Positions 56,601 through 64,000 of a stretch of DNA of 64,000 nt are shown here, one piece after another. The position numbers were made by a program, and so were the translations under genes. The notes under the pieces are model-generated. The model made no database searches. It was not told the origin of the DNA and saw only the letters and a list, made by a program, of their open reading frames with translations. The first letter of the stretch is position 1, and the number at the start of each line of letters is the position of its first letter. Source of the stretch: Mortierella sp. BCC40632 (lineage: Eukaryota > Mortierellomycota > Mortierellomycetes > Mortierellales > Mortierellaceae); the NCBI GenBank assembly GCA_011634665.1, contig WAEK01000009.1, positions 1,727,501 through 1,791,500 of the forward strand, read 5' to 3'.

Positions 56601-57890
56601 CCTCTTTGCGGACCGAGTCAACCATCAGCTCCCCTTTACTACTCTTGGCGCCCGGACCCAACAGCAGTCGCAACAAACGCTCTTACGCAGAAATGGCGAC
56701 AATGGAAAACCCATATGCGAACCCACCGTGGGCTCTCATTCCGACCATCCTCCGAAAGCTAAGAAGAGAGCGTACAACCGTAACACTAATCACACCGGAC
56801 TGGCCATCTGCTCCATGGTACCCTACGATACTCAAAATGAGCTGCGACCATCCACTCAGCATTCCCCGATACGCGGCGATCCCCAGGTCATTGCAATCTC
56901 ACCCACTCCGGAACCACAAATGGAATTTGACCGCGTGGCGCATCTCAGGTATCAGTTCCAAGAGTTGGGCATGGCATCAACGACTCAAGATTTAATCATC
57001 AACCCGTCACTAAACACGAGTCGGAACAAGAATTACCAGTCAGCTCAGAAAGCTTGGGTCACCTGGGCACGTGCCAACAACATCAACCCTTTTGACGCTC
57101 CAGAAATCGAAATTGCCAATTACCTCTCCAACCGCTCCATCCAAGGATCCGCAGCAAACTCGATCAAGCTCTACCTCTCTGCCATCAAGGAGTTGCAACC
57201 CAAGGCTAGATCAGCACAGGCCATCCTATCGAAGGTCATAGCTTCCGCTAAGTCTCAAGCCCCTCCAAGAGATTTAGCCTCCGAACCTCTAGACATATCT
57301 CCAGTCCTGAAAACACTATCGGAATGGGGTCCCAACGATACTCTGTCTGATTACAATTTACGGCGCAAACTTGTTTGGCTCTTGGCAATCACGACCTTTT
57401 TCGATCCTCTGATCTACACCGAATAGACCCCCCTCTTTGGTTATCTCCAAGAACACATTATTGGGAAAGATCAACGCACCTAAGGAACGCCGAGGCGGTA
57501 GACCGATCATCAAACCTCTCAATGTTCACGCCCACAATGATCCTTTTCCTATGTCCCGTCGCCTGCTTCATTGAATTCCAGAAGAGGGAGTACGCCAGAG
57601 GAGCACCACTCGATAAACGCGACTTCATGTTCACCATCTCGGACCCTCCATACACCAAGGCCTCAGAGCAAACGATCGCACGATGGATCAAGACCCTGAT
57701 GATTACTTCTGGCATCAAAGCAACTGCCCACACTACTCGATCTGCCGGTCCGTCCACTGCCCTCATGAGAGGTGCCTCTCTAGAGGACGTTATTACACGA
57801 GGCAACTGGGCCCCCCAAATACTTTCGACGTGTTTTTACAGAAGATACAGGATGTCAGCAACCAACTTTACAACAATGCTTCTCACATAA
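56600..57890 (+). pseudogene. P2 tyrosine recombinase
   Basis: The core-binding domain (SRNKNYQSAQKAWVTWARANN near 57,015; EIEIANYLSNRS near 57,110) is followed by the catalytic domain. The first Arg is in TTFFRSSDLHRID, spanning the frame break in a T5 run near 57,398-57,402. The H-x-x-R box is HTTR near 57,730, then GNW near 57,803, and the nucleophile Tyr is in FYRRYR near 57,835-57,850. Stop 57,888-57,890. All catalytic residues are present, so apart from one shift this recombinase looks intact, unlike the P1 copy. Confidence 0.9.
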
Positions 57891-57949
57891 AGATTAGGGC
57901 CTCTCTAGGATTATCACCTTTAGGAACATCTCGAGTATACGTTGTATAC

Positions 57950-58304
57950 TCTAGGGATTGGACGAGCCTGCGATAGCAGGCGAAGTCTAATCACTGGTAT
58001 ATTAGTATACGAGAGATGAGAGTAAAGGTGACCCTCCCCACCCGCTCCAAAAAAAAAAAAAAAAAAAAAAAAGGCAAGCACCAAACGACCAAAGGACAAG
58101 AATACACTGGATACACCTTTATAAAAAAAAAAAAAAAAAATATACTTATAGTCTAGCAAAAAAAAAAAAAAAAAAAAAAAAAACTCTAAACATGCTACAG
58201 TAGGCAATAAACAACGGCCGTATCACCTTTACTCTCATCTCTCGTATACTAATATACCAGTGATTAGACTTCGCCTGCTATCGCAGGCTCGTCCAATCCC
58301 TAGA
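57950..58304. repeat. 82-bp inverted pair at the right end of P2, with right ITR between
   Basis: 57,950-58,031 and 58,223-58,304 are exact or near-exact reverse complements (TCTAGGGATTGGACGAGCCT...). Between them is the right ITR with A runs of about 25, 18 and 27. Each arm also holds the internal palindrome GCCTGCGATAGCAGGC. Confidence 0.88.
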
Positions 58305-58306
58305 TT

Positions 58307-58690
58307 GTTGTTGTTGCTGTTGTTGGTTTCATTTTATTTTATTTTTTTAGCATGGAGCGAAGAGCGAGTCAACCCTTGGAGTCGAGGTGAATCTGTCATA
58401 ATATAATTAGTGTCTCCCCCTCGCAAATCCACTCCCAAAGAATGCTAGTTCTTTTTCACTCTTTTGTTCCTGATTCAAATACAAATCGAGCGAGAGTTCA
58501 ACCCACGCGATGTTATGTCACCATGATGATTGGCCGTTCGAAATATACAATAGCAAAGACCAGCATTACTTTATCACAAAGGCCAAATATTTTTTTTGCG
58601 AGAATAAAAGAATGAAATGTGTGAGGTGCCATAGACATTGGCCTAAACAAGGAGCGAGGGAAGTCCCAGGCACAGCCTCAAGTGTTTTGA
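58307..58690. other. Unassigned non-coding stretch
   Basis: Starts with a short TTG repeat (TTGTTGTTGTTGCTGTTGTTGG). A 61-codon ORF at 58,510-58,695 has two CxxC-like pairs but no recognisable family, and I do not call it a gene. Nothing else is recognisable. Confidence 0.5.
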
Positions 58691-59148
58691 GTTAAAGTGA
58701 ATATCAAGCTTAGGTTTGATAAAGCGTTCTCACACGTTTGACCAGATACTTGACTCAATCATCTCAGGCTTGAAAAGAAACGTCAAACGTTTGATCAAGT
58801 GTTTGACTCAATCCTTAAATCAAATCATAAAAGCTCAAGTACTTGGTTCAAGTTGGTGATCAAGTAGTAAAAGCTTGAATTAGTATTTGATCAAACAGGG
58901 CTCTCAAACTTGTGTGATGGTCAAGTCTGGTCAAGTATTTGAGTCAATCACAAAGTCAAACAACTCAAGTAACAGTATCAAACCACGAAAAAAAATTTCA
59001 AGCAATATCAAGCCTCATAATTTTCAAGTTCAAGTATTTGTCAAACACAAATCAAGTACCAGGTACTTGAGTTTGATAATGTTTGATCAAACTCAAACTC
59101 AAACTTCAAGTAATCTCGGTTTTCAAAGCTTTGATCAGAAACCCTGTG
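58690..59148. repeat. Degenerate TTGA/TCAA-rich repeat region
   Basis: Some 450 bp composed of imperfect TCAAGTATTTGA-, TTGATCAA- and ACTTGA-type words on both strands, for example TTTGATCAAAC at several places. It ends at CAGAAACCCTG, exactly where the R pol sequence stops. The composition recalls the GAGTT arrays of MITE M with a different word. I found no matching TSD. Confidence 0.6.
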
Positions 59149-60102
59149 CGTAAGGTACCATCCTTTTCTTGACAAACAATACTGGGGTTCCATAGGGCGA
59201 AGTGCTCGGAGAGATGAACCCCTTTTTCAGTAGTACTGTGACTTGCTTCTTTAGCTCGTCCAGCTCAGCTATAGATAGGCGAATAACAGGTCGTACTGGT
59301 GGGTCAGCGTGCGGTTCAGTCTCAATCTTCATACTGCTTCCTCTCTCTGGTGGCGGCTCTTCTGGAAGTTCCGAGGGGAACACATCTGGAAATTCTGTCT
59401 CGATGATGCGGGAGACACTGTCCGGAGTATCCGTCTTGTCAGAGTCGGGCATGGAGATTTTCACTTGTGCGAGGAATATCGTGCTGCTTTCTCCTTTTGC
59501 CATGCTCAACAGGTTAATGGCAGACATGACGGTCTTGGAGGCGTTCTTCTTGTTTTCAAATCCATCACATTTCCAGTGGACCCTCGTCCCATCTTGTTCG
59601 AAATGGAGATCGTTGTTCCGCCAATTGATGGGTTGGTGTCCGTTAACCAAGGCTTGCCAAGGATAAGATCGTATTTCTTGAGGGGATAAACAATGGCCGA
59701 TATTTCGTTCTTGTATTGCTCCCTTTCGAGTTCGATCACTGCTGAGTGGTACGTGATAGTGGATGTTCCGTCTGGCAAAATAACTGGAATCGGTTCACTT
59801 TCGATCATCTCCAATCCGTTGGTCATGCAAAAGGATTTACTAATCACATCGCCTTCTGCTCCTCCATCGATAAGAATTCTGGCAGGTCGTCCGTTGATGC
59901 ATCCGACGAAGGTTAAAAGCTGTTTCGAGAGTCGCTTGGAGAAGTTGAAGGATTGAAGGCGGATTGAGCGTTTATATTTTTTAGTTTTCTTTAGTGGTTG
60001 TCGTGGCTGTTGGGTTACTGGTTGCTGCGTAAGATCGGTGGTAGGGTCAGTGGGTAAGGGGGCATTGTCGGAGGGATTGAGAGAGTGTGTGACAGCAATC
60101 AT
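59141..60102 (-). pseudogene. pol N-terminus of element R (protease and RT start)
   Basis: Opens at 60,102 (MIAVTHSLNPSDN). Protease [13 protein letters not shown] is near 59,835-59,875 and ILGKPWL near 59,655. A one-base loss near 59,630 (NPSIGGTT for NPSINWRNN) shifts the frame. The RT lead-in ETEFPDVFPSELP, LDELKKQ and FISPSTSPYGTPVLFVKK continues to 59,150, where the element is cut before VDYRGLN. Confidence 0.85.
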
Positions 60103-60191
60103 TTTATTTGTATGTGCAACAATCTCGTCATTATCCTCCCTGTTGACCAGGGTTAGAGTGGGTTCACTTTTCTGGGCGGTTCTGTCCTGAT

Positions 60192-61200
60192 CTACAGATT
60201 GCCCTCGGCTTTTCCCGACTCCTTATCTTCGGTGGTCTCGACATTATTCATGTTGGTAGGTTTCTTGCTTGAACGGCAATCTCGAGCGAGGTGGCCAGTC
60301 TTCCGACAGCGGAAGCATGCACCAATTTTACGGAGGTGGTCTCGTTCTTGATGTGTAAGCTTGCCAAGTGTGGAGTTTCGATAGTTTCCGAGGCCTTGGT
60401 AATTGACTGCCATGGGATTGTTAAAAAAATATGGGGACAAGAAGTGCATGTTGTCCACATCCATAGGCGAAGGTCCTGTCTCAGGCATTCTCGTGTTTGT
60501 GTTTGACTAGGGTGGGCCCTTGAATAGCGGGAGTGCTGATGGGTGGACAATGTTGTGCATCTCAGTGGCTAATTCGATAGCGTTTTCTAATGTCTTGGGG
60601 CGGTGTACTTTGACGAGTATTGCCGTCTGGCTATCCAAGCCATTCACAAAGGTGTGGAGTGCATCGTCAGGGTCCATCTTGGGAACTTGTCTGAGGTAGT
60701 GGTGGAACCGATTGTAATATTCGATAACTGGTGCTCCATTCTGGCGCATGTTTCTTAGCGCGTCGCGGGCAATATTAACAGCATTAGGAGGGGTGTGCGC
60801 ACGTATGAATTTCCCCCTTGAAGGTGTCCCATTCATCGTTGAGTTTCAATCCCGAGGTTCGCCACCATGCTTTTGCGTCGCCTTCTAGGGCAAAGACAGT
60901 CCAGCCTACCCAGCTTTCTGGGGCCAATTGAACGATGGTGTAGTATTCTTCTTGGCCTTCAATAAAATTGAGGGAGGCGATGGCATCGATGTTTCCTTGG
61001 TACGAGGGGGGTCTCTTGGGCTTTAGAACAGTGGCAAGAGTCCGGGCTTCGTCGTTTAGAGCGGCACGTTGATCCGTGGGGGTTTGCGTAGTTGTGGCAG
61101 TTGCTGTCGCGAGGACTTGTTGTTGTTGTTCTTCCGAAAGTCCAAGGGAAGCAAGGAGATCTGCGGGGGGAGGTCATGTCGAGGGCTCTCTTTTTTTTTT
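60192..61200 (-). pseudogene. gag of element R
   Basis: Capsid: ALNDEARTLATVLKPKRPP near 61,010-61,070, SWVGWTVFALEGDAKAWW near 60,870, FIRAHTPPNAVNIARDAL near 60,770-60,810, YYNRFHHYLRQVPKMD near 60,680. CCHC knuckle CFRCRKTGHLARDC near 60,275-60,320. Frames change near 60,825, 60,510 and in the N-terminal part, where poly-Gln codons (CAACAACAACAA) lie near 61,118. Confidence 0.82.
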
Positions 61201-61321
61201 TTAGGTTCAATGCAGTCGCGGTGGTCTGTGGTTTGGAAACGGAAAAAAATAATCAAGGGTTCAAGGAGGAGGGTTCAGTGATGTCAAAGGATAGTCGATG
61301 GAAGGAAACCTTTGCTACCAA

Positions 61322-61497
61322 TGCAACAGGTTCAGAGGGTGTTCTAGGGTGGAAGTAGTTTAATAGTTCTGGGGTCAACTTCTGCGGGTCTATCTAGGAT
61401 GGCGTCCCTCCTTTTATAGGAGGTATTCCTATATCTCCTAGGTCTATTGTTAGAGCCCTAGGACAGGGCTCACCCTAACTCAGGATGACCTCTTGCA
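61322..61497 (-). repeat. 5' LTR of element R
   Basis: 176 bp. On the minus strand it starts TGCAAGAGGTC and ends CCTGTTGCA, with TATAAAAGG near 61,413-61,421. The terminal CTGTTGCA is shared with B, D, J and Q. Confidence 0.85.
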
Positions 61498-61930
61498 GCA
61501 TACATCAAAAGGGTTCTGGATAGATACGAAATGGCAGCGCCAAATCTACAGACGTTGTGGGAAAGAATCGATCATATCTGGGGATCGATCCCAGATGACT
61601 TCCTCCATTCATTATATGAGAGTCTTCCCAGTCGAATGGAGAAAGTGATACGAATGAAAGGATGCCAAATAAATTAAAACTAGAATTGGTCCGACTCAGT
61701 TAAAGAAAAAGTGTAGTGATTCAAATAAAGTGTTCAAATGGAGTGAAGAAAAAGAGGGTGTTTGTATCTTGACCAAATCATATTCAAATCAATTGACATA
61801 AACCCAAAATAGAGTCTATCGGTCAAGCAATCTACTATTTTAGGAAGAGAGCCGCATATGATAAAATGGACGAAGGAAGGGAACTGATATGGCAAAACAC
61901 AAAACATACGAACACTTTCGCTGACCACTT
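61498..61930 (+). mobile_element. Remnant of the second Tc1 family (copy 4)
   Basis: The 3' third of an element like 52,497-54,106, in plus orientation, ending CGCTGACCACTT with TA at 61,931-61,932. The 5' part is missing beyond the R insertion. Confidence 0.88.
61501..61677 (+). pseudogene. Tc1-family transposase C-terminus (copy 4)
   Basis: 58 uninterrupted codons plus stop (YIKRVLDRYEMAAPNLQTLW ... MKGCQIN), in frame across the places where copy 3 has shifts. The catalytic Glu segment lies just upstream, lost at the R junction. Confidence 0.85.
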
Positions 61931-61932
61931 TA

Positions 61933-63690
61933 GTATGTCGTTGTCGAGGGTAAGGGGAGGTGGGGGTGGAGTAGGGGTGGAGTTATTTAAGTCCATTTTT
62001 AGGAAACGTTGAAGCGGTAATCACTAGCAAGCAAGAAAAACGGCCAAGGAGGAAAGAGGACATAGAAAGTTTCGAAGTATACCAGCCGAATATAGCCATA
62101 TCTTTTCCCAGAAAAAAAGTGAAGTCAAACTACACCAAGGTTGCGAAGACCTAATTTTAACATGAATATAGAGTAAGAAGAGCCACGCGGGTTTACTTTA
62201 ACTCTTTATTGATGGGCCTAAAGGTTCTGGAATGACGTTTCTATCCCTTAAACCGTAAGATTTAATAAGCAAACTTAGAAAAAGAGAAAATAGTTAGTAT
62301 TCTATTGAGCACAAATACAGGGTAGGTTTGCACCTGAGGAGGCACGCTGAATCAAGATAAATTGTATCAAGTTCTAGGCTGGGTTCTCAGCGTTCCTCAT
62401 GGCTTTGGTGCAAGAATTATGATCACTCCACCTTGGACAGCCAATGGCGAACCACCATTATCACACTTTGGGTGCCATCCACGTACAGTTGTATACTGAG
62501 TAATGCATGGGTGCTGCATTGACATCTCCTGCACTATAGCTACTGAACTTATCGTTATGACATTCTGCTTTACAAATGATTGATCGATTGTTCTCCTCCC
62601 TGTTGTCGCTACAGAGACAGCATTACTTCAAGGTGCTTTACTAGTCTATCAGACACGCATTAACACCCTTTCCTAGTGACTATCAGGTAACAATATACTA
62701 AAATCAGAGCCTTGACAGAAGCACAGTCTCTCCCGAACAAGATACGTGCCATACGTACGCAATTTAACGAGGTTTATTACACCACCTTATCCCGGACTCG
62801 GAACCTCATACAACTTTCATTGCAAAGAGAACTTCTTTATGCAGGGTGAGTCTCACAAGCAGATGGATACTGTAACGGCTGTCAAAGGTACCGCATTCCA
62901 CGGGGGCTGGGACCGAATAAGTTTGCATATGTGGCACTTGCTCCATGAAGGTACATGTGGAATAGTGGTGGATTCAAGGTTAAGTGGACATACTAGATAA
63001 GATGGTAACAAGGTACGGAAGGAGCATGTGCGATGTATTCCTATGTTGATGACAGATGAGTACCAGATTAGCAAGGCGTGTGTGCTATACTTCGGTCGAA
63101 CGCAGCTCACTCTGTCTCGTCGTATTGCGAGTGGTGCAGCCAAGACAGTGAAGTGGAATGTGTTAACACAGGCTGTTAGGTGTTTTGGGTCAGACACATG
63201 ATCGAGGGGCGAGACAGCGGTGCAGCAAGGGCAAATATGATATTGTCCACTTCGCCTGATTTTGACCTCAGTTTGCTCATCCGAGGATTTACAACCACCT
63301 TCACAGTAACCCCATTCAACAGATAGTGCGCTTTCTGCTATAAAAAGAACGAAAAAAAAAAAAAAAAAAAAAAAACATGTGGCATAGACAATAACCGGCG
63401 AGCCTTTGTTGTTCGACAGTCAGAGACCACCCTCGTTTTCAAGGAACATTTCTCAGTTCGAACACCACCAATCTTGAGCTGGAACCAGATTGCTTTTGAT
63501 ATCAATGAGGATACAAGCACCTGATAGAGTTGGACAATGGTAAGCACAATAACGCCCTCAAGCTGCTTGGCTCCTACCCTGTCTACTCTCTTCTATTATT
63601 ATTTTTTATTTTATTTTATTTTGCCTACACGTATTTGGGTAGATCTATTGAATATCAGTTATGATTACGGTGAATGCTATGAATCTGGAT
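61933..63690. other. Unassigned region with a short DIRS-repeat remnant
   Basis: TAGCAAGCAAGAAAAACGGC at about 62,028-62,047 matches the complement of the P2 terminal repeat (TTTGGCCGTTTTTCTTGCTT near 54,173), so this may be an old P2-family end. The rest, including an A22 run near 63,354-63,375 and ORFs of 84 and 114 codons around 62,746-63,197, has no recognisable domain or repeat partner in the window. Confidence 0.5.
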
Positions 63691-63691
63691 A

Positions 63692-64000
63692 CTACCAGTA
63701 CCCATTCCTACGTCCAGCTTGGTAGACATATCTCCTGTTCTTCTCTCCACGTCGCACCAAGTCAGCAGCCCATCTGATCAGTGCCCTCCAACCAGCCTCG
63801 CCCTCTTTCCTTCCCTGGCCAATATAAGCTAGGATAGCAAAGGCAATAGGCGATTTGCGCTTGTAAAGGACAGCAAATACGAGCAGTAATAGTAATGCGT
63901 TAATCAGCCCCTGTCGTAGAACAAGCTTGATAATCCCTCGTGCAGAGCGTCTTTCTAGAGCTTGTGTCTGAGACTTGATCTTTAGTGACTCCTGTAAGAG
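63692..64000 (-). CDS. C-terminal end of a probable host membrane protein (partial)
   Basis: The minus-strand frame is open from the window edge to a TAG at 63,692-63,694, 102 codons. It has a basic amphipathic start (LERRSARGIIKLVLRQ), a hydrophobic segment of about 25 residues (GLINALLLLLVFAVLYKR, SPIAFAILAYI) fitting one or two membrane helices, and a basic tail ending AGRRNGYW. Codon usage looks ordinary, there are no frameshifts, and no transposon family resembles it. The start lies outside the window. Function is unrecognised; a short tail could anchor it in an organelle or ER membrane. An AATAAA-type signal on the minus strand lies near 63,602-63,622. Confidence 0.6.
   Translation of the reverse strand, partial: LLQESLKIKSQTQALERRSARGIIKLVLRQGLINALLLLLVFAVLYKRKSPIAFAILAYIGQGRKEGEAGWRALIRWAADLVRRGEKNRRYVYQAGRRNGYW

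Larger units (their letters stand above)
52451..58306 (+). mobile_element. DIRS-type retrotransposon P2
   Basis: Left inverted repeat starts CTGTAGCATGTTTAGAG at 52,451 and continues after a Tc1-type insertion at 54,109. Coding: gag-like, RT/RNase H, tyrosine recombinase to 57,890. Right inverted repeat 58,075-58,201 ends CTCTAAACATGCTACAG, and an 82-bp sequence at 57,950-58,031 recurs inverted at 58,223-58,304 as the outer-end/internal-complementary pair. P1 abuts its left end, so the leftmost part may be missing. Confidence 0.85.
59141..61497 (-). mobile_element. Chromovirus R, 5' half, minus strand
   Basis: 5' LTR at 61,322-61,497, primer site at 61,309-61,320 (TGGTAGCAAAGG, one base from the LTR), gag, protease, and the first RT motifs; truncated at about 59,141. 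Inserted in a Tc1-type remnant (flank GCATA). More diverged from A/B/D than J is. Confidence 0.88.

Noticed and set aside
58408..58420. TAGTGTCTCC as the left tip of another L/M-type hAT MITE
   Set aside because: No matching inverted tip and no 8-bp duplication were found nearby.
58510..58695. 61-codon ORF with CxxC-like pairs as a zinc-finger protein
   Set aside because: Spacing fits no family I know, and the surrounding sequence is low complexity.
62746..63197. ORFs of 84 (plus) and 114 (minus) codons as host genes
   Set aside because: They overlap on opposite strands, have no recognisable domain and no supporting start, stop or intron pattern.

Overview
Organism and character. This window is almost solid transposable-element sequence from a eukaryotic, most probably fungal, genome. 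The grounds are Ty3/Gypsy elements with integrase-linked chromodomains, Tc1-type DNA transposons, DIRS-type tyrosine-recombinase retrotransposons, compact LTRs and no bacterial signals. I cannot name the phylum from sequence alone; the combination of DIRS, chromoviruses and Tc1 would suit an early-diverging fungus or a basidiomycete. Only one stretch, the last 309 bases, looks like an ordinary host gene.

Left nest (1-36,262). The layers were resolved from LTR ends, target-site duplications (TSDs) and reading frames that become continuous when inserts are removed. The outermost element is chromovirus K, whose left part lies outside the window and whose integrase end and 3' LTR are at 33,075-36,262. 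K is interrupted by long-LTR Gypsy E. E carries chromovirus A (minus strand) in its 5' LTR, and A carries full-length chromovirus B of the same family (2,246-7,469, TSD CGTCG). E is also interrupted by long-LTR Gypsy F (8,835-32,985). F in turn holds a Tc1 element (9,352-10,984), a solo LTR (G1), a foldback MITE (H1), a full-length chromovirus I (15,264-20,807, TSD ACAGT), a full-length chromovirus J with 72-bp LTRs (24,729-31,933, TSD TTGAT) and MITE H3. J itself holds MITE H2 and solo LTR G2. K also holds a small hAT-like MITE (L) and a second Tc1 copy.

Right nest (36,321-58,306). A long-LTR fragment (O) holding a GAGTT-rich hAT-like MITE (M1) is followed by DIRS-type element P1 (37,031-52,450). 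P1 contains chromovirus D (37,066-42,292, TSD GTAAC, same family as A and B), MITEs M2 and H4, chromovirus Q with 70-bp LTRs (46,011-51,057, TSD CAGCC) and a tRNA-derived SINE (52,104-52,410). A second, different DIRS-type element P2 (52,451-58,306) follows directly, with a Tc1-type element in its left terminal repeat.

Right edge (58,307-64,000). This part holds a TTGA/TCAA-rich degenerate repeat, the 5' half of chromovirus R (minus strand) inserted in a Tc1 remnant, about 1.8 kb of unassigned sequence, and the C-terminal end of a membrane-protein gene on the minus strand.

How the parts work together. The autonomous classes each carry their own integration machinery: DDE integrase plus chromodomain, DD34E Tc1 transposase, or DIRS tyrosine recombinase. 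The MITEs and SINE depend on enzymes not encoded here. Most ORFs have one or more frameshifts, very often in homopolymers, so some breaks may be sequencing or assembly artefacts rather than decay.
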